Assembly (NCBI GenBank): GCA_945878585.1
Contig: CAMDXQ010000003.1
Span: 1-61,743 of the forward strand
Length of the DNA stretch: 61,743 bases
Direction: 5' to 3'
Source of the DNA: Akkermansia muciniphila
GTDB lineage: Bacteria; Verrucomicrobiota; Verrucomicrobiia; Methylacidiphilales; Verrucolacustridaceae
Each line of letters opens with the position of its first letter. The first letter of the stretch is position 1. The translations under genes were made by a program, and so were the position numbers. The notes under the pieces were generated by a model, which did not search any database, was not told where the DNA came from, and saw nothing but the letters and a program-made list of their open reading frames with translations. Positions 10,244 to 17,685 of the stretch are shown piece by piece.

Positions 10244-11252
10244 CGATCAGCTCCGCAGGGGTTACTGTGGCTGTGCCAAGTTTTCCAACGACGATTCCAG
10301 CGGCTAAGTTAGCTATTTCTGCAGCAGCTGGACCGCTCAGGCCTGCGGCGAGACCTGAAGCGAGAAGGGTAATTACGGTATCACCAGCACCCGAGACATC
10401 GTAGACCTCTTGGGCACGGCTTGGGATTGCAAAGGGCCGAGTATGAGGCTGAAAAAGAATCATTCCATGTTCTCCTAAAGTGAGAAGGAGGTAGCGGCAC
10501 GACCAACGAAGGAGAAGCTCTTCGCCAGCTGCAATCCAGTCTTCGGGGCGAGATGAATCGGGCTGTCCGATGGCACCAAATGCCTCCACCCGGTTTGGTT
10601 TCACCAAAGTGGCACCATGCCAATCGAGAGGGTTATGGATATTAGGATCGACTGCTGTGGGAATTCCTTTATTTTGGGCGGCAGTGAGAAGAGCGTCGAC
10701 AAAAGCTTGGTCGAACAATCCTTTGCCATAGTCCTCAAGGATCACAGCGTCGCATCGGGGAAGAACATGAAGAGCTTTCTTAAGGACAGCTTCCCGTTCT
10801 TTTGGGGTTAGATGAGATGGTTCTTCACGATCGACTCGCACCACTTGCTGTTGTCTTGCGAGAATGCGAGTTTTTAAAATTGTTGGAAATTTATTAGAGC
10901 GGCAGATTCCGGAAGTTCCGATTTTCCCATGTCGCAGAAGGGTAAGGAGTCTTTGTCCAGCGGGGTCTTGTCCAATTCCGCCGCTTAATTCGGCATGGAT
11001 TCCGAGCGCGGCAAGATTCCGACCGACGTTGGCGGCTCCACCGGGATAGGCCTGTTCTCTTTCGACATGAACAACAGGAACGGGAGCTTCGGGGGAGATG
11101 CGGGAAACGCGACCATAGATAAACTCGTCGAGCATCAGGTCCCCGACAACAAGAACCCGCAGTTTGCGAAAGCTCGCTAGGGTTGATTTTAGACGTGGTG
11201 GTGGAAGGTGTGTTTTGGCTAAGGAGACCATCTCAAGATGATGCCGAAACAT
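10221..11252 (-). CDS. rfaE1: D-glycero-beta-D-manno-heptose-7-phosphate kinase
   Basis: 343 residues, PfkB/ribokinase fold. It corresponds to the N-terminal kinase half of E. coli HldE, phosphorylating heptose 7-phosphate at C1. VVGDLMLDEFIYG, the GGAANVGRNLAALG sugar-binding block, AVILEDYGKG and the anion hole DVSGAGDTVI are intact. There is no nucleotidyltransferase domain: the protein stops at the end of the kinase, so a separate HldC/RfaE2 is needed elsewhere. AAAGGA 4 nt before ATG 11252 supports the start. It heads the minus-strand LPS chain; its end overlaps gmhB. Confidence 0.93.
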   Translation of the reverse strand: MFRHHLEMVSLAKTHLPPPRLKSTLASFRKLRVLVVGDLMLDEFIYGRVSRISPEAPVPVVHVEREQAYPGGAANVGRNLAALGIHAELSGGIGQDPAGQRLLTLLRHGKIGTSGICRSNKFPTILKTRILARQQQVVRVDREEPSHLTPKEREAVLKKALHVLPRCDAVILEDYGKGLFDQAFVDALLTAAQNKGIPTAVDPNIHNPLDWHGATLVKPNRVEAFGAIGQPDSSRPEDWIAAGEELLLRWSCRYLLLTLGEHGMILFQPHTRPFAIPSRAQEVYDVSGAGDTVITLLASGLAAGLSGPAAAEIANLAAGIVVGKLGTATVTPAELIDAARHHG

Positions 11253-11367
11253 CGTCCTTTGAGCAACGCTACCCTGAAATTTTTGACTCCTTACCTTGTG
11301 ATCGAAAGTTGGTGATGGAAGTTATTGATCATCATATAGGCTGGGGGTAATAAAAAAACATAAAGTA

Positions 11368-11396
11368 TTGATGGACAGTCACCTGTAATGTAGTTT
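11368..11396 (+). promoter_or_regulatory. Possible promoter upstream of the PHP phosphatase
   Basis: TTGATG (11368-11373) and TAGTTT (11391-11396) are spaced 17 bp apart in the 215-bp gap between divergent rfaE1 and the PHP gene. Each box is a partial consensus match. If used, the transcript would start near 11403 and carry a leader of about 65 nt that contains the inverted repeat at 11413-11451. No comparably good element was found for rfaE1 on the other strand. Confidence 0.25.
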
Positions 11397-11412
11397 TTAG
11401 AGGTGTTTGAGA

Positions 11413-11451
11413 TAGGTGCATGGAAAATGATGCTTTGGCTAAATGCACCTA
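11413..11451 (+). repeat. 9-bp inverted repeat in the PHP-gene leader
   Basis: TAGGTGCAT (11413-11421) is exactly complementary to ATGCACCTA (11443-11451), with a 21-nt spacer. The right arm ends on the first A of the AGGAG Shine-Dalgarno sequence (11451-11455) for the ATG at 11468, so as RNA it could form a hairpin next to the ribosome site; as DNA it could be an operator. Confidence 0.5.
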
Positions 11452-11467
11452 GGAGTTAGTAATAGAC

Positions 11468-12262
11468 ATGCTTTTTGATTACCACATGCATACGCCACTT
11501 TGTGGACACGCCGTTGGGCATCCGAGGGAATATGCGGCAGAGGCAGTCCGAAAAGGGCTCAAAGAAATTGGTTTCTCAGAGCACAACCCGATGCCAGTCA
11601 AATTTGATGATTGGAGGATGGATTTGACGGATTTCCCCGAGTATTTGCGACTCGTAGAGGAAGCAAGAAGTGAGTTTCCACAACTCCCGATTCGTTTGGG
11701 GCTTGAATGTGACTTTATCCCAGGAAAGGAAGGGTGGATTCGGGAATTGGCCAAAAAGGCTGACTTCGACTATTTCATCGGTGCAGTCCACTACATCACA
11801 CCCGATTGGGATGTGGATAATCCTTTGAAACTATCCCGCTGGAAAGATCAACCTGTGGAGGAAGTGTGGGCTAAATATTTCAAGGCCATGACTCAGGCAG
11901 TGGGAAGCGGGCTCTTTGATTTCATGGCCCACCCTGATTTAGTAAAAAAATTCGGTCATCGCCCCCAAGGGGATCTCCGACCTTTCTATAAAGATACTCT
12001 CGATGCGATTGAGGCTGCGGGAGTCGCGATGGAGGTCAGCACGGCAGGTCTTCGCAAGGAGGTGATGGAGATTTATCCGTCCAAAGTCTTTTTGGAAGAG
12101 GCATTGAAAAGAAATATTCCGATTCTCATTTCTTCCGATGCACACGCACCACAGGAGGTGGGGCATGAATTTGGACGCGCGGTGTCCCTAGTGAAAGAGG
12201 TGGGTTATCGCGAGGTAAACTGTTTTCGCAAGCGAGAAAGAGTTCGAATCCCCCTGGGGTAA
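11468..12262 (+). CDS. PHP-domain histidinol-phosphatase (HisJ/HisK type)
   Basis: 264 residues. DYHMHTPLCGHA at residues 4-15 gives three metal-binding His. IGFSEHNP, LECDF, IGAVHYI, MAHPDL and ISSDAHAP supply the remaining His/Asp/Glu ligands of a trinuclear PHP phosphatase. Proteins of this type hydrolyse histidinol phosphate in histidine synthesis, though other sugar or amino-alcohol phosphates are possible because no his genes are nearby. The start at 11468 follows AGGAG with a 12-nt spacing; the leader contains a 9-bp inverted repeat abutting that site. Convergent with murA, 6 bp apart. Confidence 0.85.
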   Translation: MLFDYHMHTPLCGHAVGHPREYAAEAVRKGLKEIGFSEHNPMPVKFDDWRMDLTDFPEYLRLVEEARSEFPQLPIRLGLECDFIPGKEGWIRELAKKADFDYFIGAVHYITPDWDVDNPLKLSRWKDQPVEEVWAKYFKAMTQAVGSGLFDFMAHPDLVKKFGHRPQGDLRPFYKDTLDAIEAAGVAMEVSTAGLRKEVMEIYPSKVFLEEALKRNIPILISSDAHAPQEVGHEFGRAVSLVKEVGYREVNCFRKRERVRIPLG

Positions 12263-12268
12263 CTTCTT

Positions 12269-13573
12269 TTACTTCCGCTCAATTTGAGCACCAAGGGACT
12301 TGAGACGTTCTTCAATGCGACTGAAACCACGATCGATCTGGGTGATGTTTCGGATCTCTGATTCCCCTTCGGCACAAAGAGCCGCGATGAGTAGGGCCAT
12401 GCCGGCCCGGATGTCGGGACTGGCGAGTTTCGCGCCATGAAGCTTGTCGGAGCCAAGAATGACGGCCCGGTGAGGGTCGCACAAAATGATCCGGGCGCCC
12501 ATTTCGAGAAGACCATCGACAAAGAAAAGGCGAGATTCGAAAAGTTTTTCGTGAATCAGAACAGTTCCTTTGCACTGGGTGGCTGTGACAAGTGCAACGG
12601 AGGTCATATCGGCTGGAAAGCCCGGCCATGGTGCGTCGGCGATGTGCGGAACTGCTCCGCCAAACTCCTTTTCGACCTCCAGTGACTGGTTCTTGGGTAC
12701 AAGAATGTCCTGCCCGTGAATCTCGGTGCGGATGCCGAGCCGTCCAAATGTTTGGAGAATCATCCGCATATTCTGAGGCGCAGTATTTTTGATTTTTAGC
12801 TTGCCCCCGGTGACGGCGGCTAGGGCAAGGAAAGATCCTGCTTCCAGGTAGTCAGCGCTGATTCGATGTGTGGCGCTTTTGAGAGACTTGACCCCTTCGA
12901 TCGAAAGGGTGTTTGTTCCGATGCCAGAGATTTTTGCGCCCATTGCATTCAGAAGGTTGCCTAGGGCCTGAACGTGGGGCTCACTCGCAGCGTTATGGAT
13001 AACAGTGATTCCGTCAGCCAATGCTGCTGCGCAGAGTCCGTTTTCAGTCGCGGTGACTGAGGCTTCATCCAGCAGGATGTCAGCTCCCTTAAGTTTTTTT
13101 CCTTTAATCTGAATTCCGTCGCGGGTGTCTGTGATCTGTGCGCCCAAGGCGGAGAAGATCTGGAGGTGAGTGTCGAGTCGCCGGCGTCCGATTCGGTCTC
13201 CACCAGGCCGAGGGAGGGTCACTTCACCTGTGCGTGCGAGAAGAGGGCCAGCCAAAGTGACTGAACCGCGCAGACGGGACCCTAGTTCCGGATGAATGGT
13301 GGATTTTGGACTCTGTTTGGCTTGCAGGGTTAAAGTGCGGCGAACATCCGTTGAGTCTGATTCGTTGGAGGAGAGTCCTAGTTCGACAAGAATCTCCTCC
13401 ATCAAACGGACATCATCGATCTGGGGAATATTTTTCAGAGTGATGGATTGATCGGTTAAACAGGCGGCGGCCATAAGGGGCATGGCTTCGTTCTTATTCC
13501 CTTGAGGCTCGATCTCGCCTTGGATCGATTTTCCCCCATGGACAATGAACTTGGATCCGTTGACAGTGGCCAT
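12269..13573 (-). CDS. murA: UDP-N-acetylglucosamine 1-carboxyvinyltransferase (Cys-to-Asp form)
   Basis: 434 residues, EPSP-synthase fold. It transfers enolpyruvate to UDP-GlcNAc, the first committed step of peptidoglycan synthesis. GNKNEAMPL holds the Lys27-Asn28 pair, FPADMTS holds the substrate-binding Asp, and GSRLRGSV and IGRRRLD supply active-site Arg residues. The catalytic loop reads RPGGDRIGR: Asp126 replaces the usual Cys (E. coli Cys115), the residue alkylated by fosfomycin. Asp at this position is known naturally in chlamydial and mycobacterial MurA, which remain active and fosfomycin-insensitive. Divergent from the aminotransferase (97 bp). Confidence 0.94.
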   Translation of the reverse strand: MATVNGSKFIVHGGKSIQGEIEPQGNKNEAMPLMAAACLTDQSITLKNIPQIDDVRLMEEILVELGLSSNESDSTDVRRTLTLQAKQSPKSTIHPELGSRLRGSVTLAGPLLARTGEVTLPRPGGDRIGRRRLDTHLQIFSALGAQITDTRDGIQIKGKKLKGADILLDEASVTATENGLCAAALADGITVIHNAASEPHVQALGNLLNAMGAKISGIGTNTLSIEGVKSLKSATHRISADYLEAGSFLALAAVTGGKLKIKNTAPQNMRMILQTFGRLGIRTEIHGQDILVPKNQSLEVEKEFGGAVPHIADAPWPGFPADMTSVALVTATQCKGTVLIHEKLFESRLFFVDGLLEMGARIILCDPHRAVILGSDKLHGAKLASPDIRAGMALLIAALCAEGESEIRNITQIDRGFSRIEERLKSLGAQIERK

Positions 13574-13670
13574 AACCAGAAACTGCCTAGATCGTGGGGT
13601 GAGGGCAATCCTTCGGAAGGAATCTTTTTGGGGTTTAGTCTTGGGGTTTCTTCCCTACAATAAGCTTCTT

Positions 13671-14810
13671 ATGAAGGTTCCAATGCTCGATTTGGTCGCA
13701 GAGCACGCTCCCTATCGGACGCAGCTGGAAGCTGCTTTTCAACGTGTTTTGAATAGCGGGCGGTTTGTTTTAGGACCTGAAGTTGAAGCTTTTGAACGTG
13801 AGATCGCTAGTTGGATTGGAGTTCCTCACGCGATCGGTGTTTCGAATGGATCGGATGCACTACTTTTAGCTCTTCAAGCGGTGGGAGTCGGGCCTGGGGA
13901 TGAGGTGCTTTGTCCGACCTACACTTTTTTTGCAACCGCGGGAGCAGTCGCCCGATTGGGGGGCAAACCGATTTTTGTGGATAGCGCTGAGTGTTGCTAC
14001 AACCTTCGCGCGGATCAGGTGGTCGCCAAAATTGGTCCTAAAACAAAGGCCATCATTGCCGTACATCTTTTTGGTCAATGTGCCGACATGGATCCGATTT
14101 TGAGTGCGGCTGAAAAACATGGTATCCCAGTGATTGAAGACGCGGCCCAGGCTTTGGGAGCCAAAGATAAGGGGCGTCAGGCTGGGACCATGGGAACGAT
14201 TGGGACGTTCTCCTTTTTCCCCACTAAGAACCTTGGGGCACTTGGGGAAGGGGGATTGATCACGACGAAGGATGCCTCTTTGGCGGAAAAGATACGAAAG
14301 CTGCGAGTTCACGGAGCTAAACAGAAATACTTCCATGAAATGATCGGTGGGAATTTCCGCCTTCACGAGCTTCAGGCCGCTTTTTTGCGGGTAAAGCTAC
14401 AACACTTGGGCTCAGCCTTAGGAAAAAGACGTCAAAACGCAGGAAAGCTGCTTCAGGCGTTACAGGAGAGATGGAGCGCAATCATGCCTCTTAGTTCCTG
14501 CGTGTGCCAAGGGCAGAGACAAGTCGGGGACTTTAAGCCAGGAACTATTCTTTTGCCTTTTTCCTGTCACTCAGGCGAGGGGGAGCACACTTGGAACCAG
14601 TTTGTGATTCGTATGCATGGGCAGGGAAAAAGAGATGAGCTTCGAGAAAAACTGGCCAATGAGGGGGTTCAAACCGAAGTATATTATCCCCGAGCCATGC
14701 ATGAGCAGGAGTGTTTTTTGTCCCAAGAAAAGAGTTTTCCCGTAGCCACTCTTCTCTCCCAGGAAACCCTAGCGCTTCCACTGTCTGAAACTCGGTACCT
14801 AGATTCGTGA
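13671..14810 (+). CDS. DegT/DnrJ/EryC1/StrS sugar aminotransferase, short C-terminus
   Basis: 379 residues from ATG 13671. A PLP-dependent aminotransferase of nucleotide-sugar pathways. VPMLDLVAEH at the start, RFVLGPEVEAFE, VSNGSDALLLAL, DEVLCPTYTFFAT, VIEDAAQALGA and FSFFPTKNLGALGEGG (catalytic Lys in PTKNLG) are all canonical, as is WNQFVIR near residue 310. The end is odd: after ETLALPLS the usual 20-30 residue closing helix (YPEL...QQDYVV-like) is replaced by ETRYLDS and a stop, and neither alternative frame restores it. Likely makes an amino sugar for the surface glycans encoded downstream. An alternative ATG at 13683 has AAGG in front. Confidence 0.87.
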   Translation: MKVPMLDLVAEHAPYRTQLEAAFQRVLNSGRFVLGPEVEAFEREIASWIGVPHAIGVSNGSDALLLALQAVGVGPGDEVLCPTYTFFATAGAVARLGGKPIFVDSAECCYNLRADQVVAKIGPKTKAIIAVHLFGQCADMDPILSAAEKHGIPVIEDAAQALGAKDKGRQAGTMGTIGTFSFFPTKNLGALGEGGLITTKDASLAEKIRKLRVHGAKQKYFHEMIGGNFRLHELQAAFLRVKLQHLGSALGKRRQNAGKLLQALQERWSAIMPLSSCVCQGQRQVGDFKPGTILLPFSCHSGEGEHTWNQFVIRMHGQGKRDELREKLANEGVQTEVYYPRAMHEQECFLSQEKSFPVATLLSQETLALPLSETRYLDS

Positions 14811-14848
14811 CGCATATTTGATTCTAGTTTAATTTAGTATTCGAAAGT

Positions 14849-16312
14849 TTAGGTGAAGCTCTTTGTTCTGCCGAGCAACGAATCGCCGGAGGGCATAGGT
14901 GTTGAAACACAAATCCATTGATAGGCGAAAAGACCAGGAAAAAAGCCAACTAAGGAATTTGCAAGCGGTCCCAAGATCGAAGTTACCCATTCCGGCAGAG
15001 GTAGAAGTCCAAATGGTGGGGGTAATCCCTTGAGAGAAGTGATGGAAAACATGCTGTCATTCAATAGTTCCTTGAGGGAATGGCGGGAAAACAGGAATCG
15101 ATGTGTTTCATCAAGGATTCCACGACGTCCATAATTAAGTCTTCCCGTAAGGAGAAAGACTATACGTAGGGGAAGAAAAGAGGTGTTAGGAACTGTGATG
15201 AGGAGTTTGGGTAACTGTGGGTATGCAGTTCGAATCTCTCCAAGAAGTTCTCTTTGGCGACGTCTGTCAAGGTGTTCTAAAACATCCAGAAGAAGAATAA
15301 CCTCAGTCGGTCCTAAAGGTGGAAGTGGCTTGTTTAAGTCATGAGTTTGGAGGGTAATTCCTGGGATGGGATCTGTGTGAATCTCTTCGTCTAATATTGT
15401 CACTTGGCAATCTTTCTCTTGGACGAGATGTTTTCCGATCCATCCATTTCCCCCCCCAAGATCAATGACTCTTGATTCCGGCTCTACTTGCTTGATTGCC
15501 TCGGAATGAGAGGACCCATTAAGGTGAAGTTTTGAAACGTATCTGCCATCACCCTTGGTAATTATATCAAATCTTCTCGCGTAGAAAATCCCAGCATCTG
15601 TGCACCATGATTCGAGACAACTCTTCAGGCACCCCCAGCAGTATTTCCATCCATTCACGCGGCAAATCTCAGATCCGTAATAAGTCGGTATAGAAATCTC
15701 ACGAATGCTTCCACCCGACTTCATGATCTGAATGATGATTTCGGTGTCAAAATGGAAATTATTGGTATTGAGTTCGAACGGAATTCTCCGAAGGAGCGCA
15801 CAACTATAAGCCCGATATCCCGTGTGAAACTCGCTAAGGGAAGCGCCCAGAATGCGGTTCTCAAGGCTTGTCACGATCTGGTTGCCGACCCATTTGTAAA
15901 ACGGCATCCCACCACTTAACGCAGAGCGCCGATTCATCATTCGCGATCCAAAAACTGCATCCCCCTGTTTTTTTATTAGCGGATCCATCATTTCGGGAAG
16001 GAATTCAGGTGCATATTGTCCATCCCCATGAAGAAGCACGACATGATCGAAGTTGTGTCGGATTGCATAGCCATATCCAATCTTCTGGTTTCCTCCATAT
16101 CCTAGATTGACCGGATTCTTGAGAACTTGGATGGGCCAGGCGTTTTTTGGAGGCGTCCAAGTGGCTGCTAAATCAGAGGTCTTGTCGCTAGAGGCGTCAT
16201 CCAGCACGAGCACTTGTCCTTGTCCCTTCAACCGGGACCAAGGAATACGGGAAAGGACAGACTGGATATGATTTTCCGCCTCGTAGGCAACAATAAGAAT
16301 CAACGTTTTCAT
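14849..16312 (-). CDS. Glycosyltransferase family 2 fused to SAM-dependent methyltransferase
   Basis: 487 residues in two domains. Residues 1-240 are a DPM1-like GT2: ILIVAYEAENHIQSVL, VLDDASSDKT (36-44), LNPVNLGYGGNQKIGYGYAI-type segment, LLHGDGQYAPE (metal site) and GSRMMN. Residues about 260-487 form a class I methyltransferase: VIDLGGGNGWIGKHL near 280 is the SAM loop, followed by LLLDVLEHLDRR and LLITVPNTS. A Cys-rich link (CWGCLKSCLESWC) joins them. GGGAG lies 6 nt before ATG 16312. The start overlaps the stop of the upstream membrane protein (ATGA), so both are probably one glycan-assembly unit. Substrates are unknown. Confidence 0.88.
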   Translation of the reverse strand: MKTLILIVAYEAENHIQSVLSRIPWSRLKGQGQVLVLDDASSDKTSDLAATWTPPKNAWPIQVLKNPVNLGYGGNQKIGYGYAIRHNFDHVVLLHGDGQYAPEFLPEMMDPLIKKQGDAVFGSRMMNRRSALSGGMPFYKWVGNQIVTSLENRILGASLSEFHTGYRAYSCALLRRIPFELNTNNFHFDTEIIIQIMKSGGSIREISIPTYYGSEICRVNGWKYCWGCLKSCLESWCTDAGIFYARRFDIITKGDGRYVSKLHLNGSSHSEAIKQVEPESRVIDLGGGNGWIGKHLVQEKDCQVTILDEEIHTDPIPGITLQTHDLNKPLPPLGPTEVILLLDVLEHLDRRRQRELLGEIRTAYPQLPKLLITVPNTSFLPLRIVFLLTGRLNYGRRGILDETHRFLFSRHSLKELLNDSMFSITSLKGLPPPFGLLPLPEWVTSILGPLANSLVGFFPGLFAYQWICVSTPMPSGDSLLGRTKSFT

Positions 16313-17661
16313 GCTCTCCCTTTGCGCGATAAAAATGCTCCTGCTGTAAATAGTGTTAATAAATAGAGACTAAAATAATAATTTGCGAAGGCCTGCTTGT
16401 TGAAAATAAAAAAAGCCCAAAGGAGCCAGAATACAATTTCCAATGCCGAATGCGGAGTTAGCTTGCGCTCCTTGAGGATGTTCTTTATTCGAAAAAAGAG
16501 CCCTAAAAACCATAAGAAAACTCCTGCGGTTAACAAATAGAGCGGGCCAAACAAGTAGCTAAGGCTATCAGGACGGAATGGTTGCACGATCTGAAGCCCA
16601 AAAGTGGACCAGAAGTACGCCTGGGGCTCGCTGAATAACGGCAAGAAGTAAAGAAGTCCGACAGTCGACAAGCAAACAACCGACCGCATCTTTTCTTGTT
16701 GGTAAAGGCTCATCCATGGGAGGACAAAAGGAATTAGATACTGTTTTGAAGAGATCCATAGTCCGGCAAGTATCGCTCCTGGTATTCGGGTCGAAAGAGT
16801 CGCTGTTCCGAGAAAAAGAGCGCCACTCAAGCCATCGGACCATCCTTGTTCGAAAATAAATTCAAGACGTGGAAAAAAGAGTGCTAACAGGGCAATCTTT
16901 TTCTCCACCTCTCCTTGGAGGCCTAAGAAAAATGCGGCAAGGACGTAAAGAGCAAGAAAAGCAAATCGATAATCAGGAAAAAGAAGGTTACCCAGCCATC
17001 CAGCCAGAAGTGTGGTAAGCGGATATGGGAACCCAAACTTCAGGCTGTCGCCTTGCAGGAGATCCGGGGCGTATAGATTGGTGTTCGGGCCGTATATATT
17101 AGGCATCAAGATTCCGTAGGGGTTGCCTCCTTTGGAGAGTTCGGATGAGGCTGCCTCGAAGAAGCTAAAAACATCAATCGCAGGGTGGGGCGATGCCCGT
17201 AAGGTCCAAAATCCTGCGAGAAACAGCACGGCACAACATGCTGAGAATAATGCCTTTGCGCTGCGTCCAGTATGAAACCAACACAAGATCCCTGCGGTAG
17301 CGGCAAGAGAGCGAAGTCCTAACCAATAAGGAATCTCAGACTGAGAAGTCGATTGAAGGTAGTATCCCGGAATTCTAGTGACTGGAAGAGCGAACATTAA
17401 AATCAGTAGAGCCACCAAAAAAACCCTTATGAAAGATTCGAAAATCTTGCTGTCGATCTTCCATGGGGCTATCGCGGCAAACAATGTGGAAGCCAATAAA
17501 AAGACTTTGGAGGTCAGAGAGCCCATGCCATCACCTAAAAAAATTGCTAATCCGAGGAGACAAGCGGATACCCATAGAAAGGTTTGGGTCTTTTCATCAA
17601 AATATCCTTGGGTCCCCTTGGCCGAATTTATTTTAAGGGAAGATGCCTTGTTTGTGAGCAT
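16309..17661 (-). CDS. Polytopic GT-C-like membrane protein (GT87/DUF2029-like)
   Basis: 450 residues with about 10-12 membrane segments. After the first helices it has AIDVFSFFEAASSELSKGGN followed by PYG (D163, NPY 180-182), the pattern of lipid-phosphate-mannose-dependent GT-C transferases of the GT87/DUF2029 type, where the Asp in an outer loop is catalytic. Family assignment is tentative because the rest is generic hydrophobic sequence. AGGAAAGAGG directly precedes ATG 17661. Its stop overlaps the GT2-methyltransferase start. Codons look richer in A/T than in the neighbouring housekeeping genes (judged by eye), which could indicate transfer. Confidence 0.6.
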   Translation of the reverse strand: MLTNKASSLKINSAKGTQGYFDEKTQTFLWVSACLLGLAIFLGDGMGSLTSKVFLLASTLFAAIAPWKIDSKIFESFIRVFLVALLILMFALPVTRIPGYYLQSTSQSEIPYWLGLRSLAATAGILCWFHTGRSAKALFSACCAVLFLAGFWTLRASPHPAIDVFSFFEAASSELSKGGNPYGILMPNIYGPNTNLYAPDLLQGDSLKFGFPYPLTTLLAGWLGNLLFPDYRFAFLALYVLAAFFLGLQGEVEKKIALLALFFPRLEFIFEQGWSDGLSGALFLGTATLSTRIPGAILAGLWISSKQYLIPFVLPWMSLYQQEKMRSVVCLSTVGLLYFLPLFSEPQAYFWSTFGLQIVQPFRPDSLSYLFGPLYLLTAGVFLWFLGLFFRIKNILKERKLTPHSALEIVFWLLWAFFIFNKQAFANYYFSLYLLTLFTAGAFLSRKGRA

Positions 17662-17685
17662 CCTCTTTCCTAGCCTAATTTGCTG

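Noticed and set aside
13609-13629. Hairpin TCCTT-CGG-AAGGA followed by a short T-run, upstream of the DegT gene
   Set aside because: Only a 5-bp stem with a 3-nt loop and an interrupted T-run; too weak to call a terminator or attenuator.
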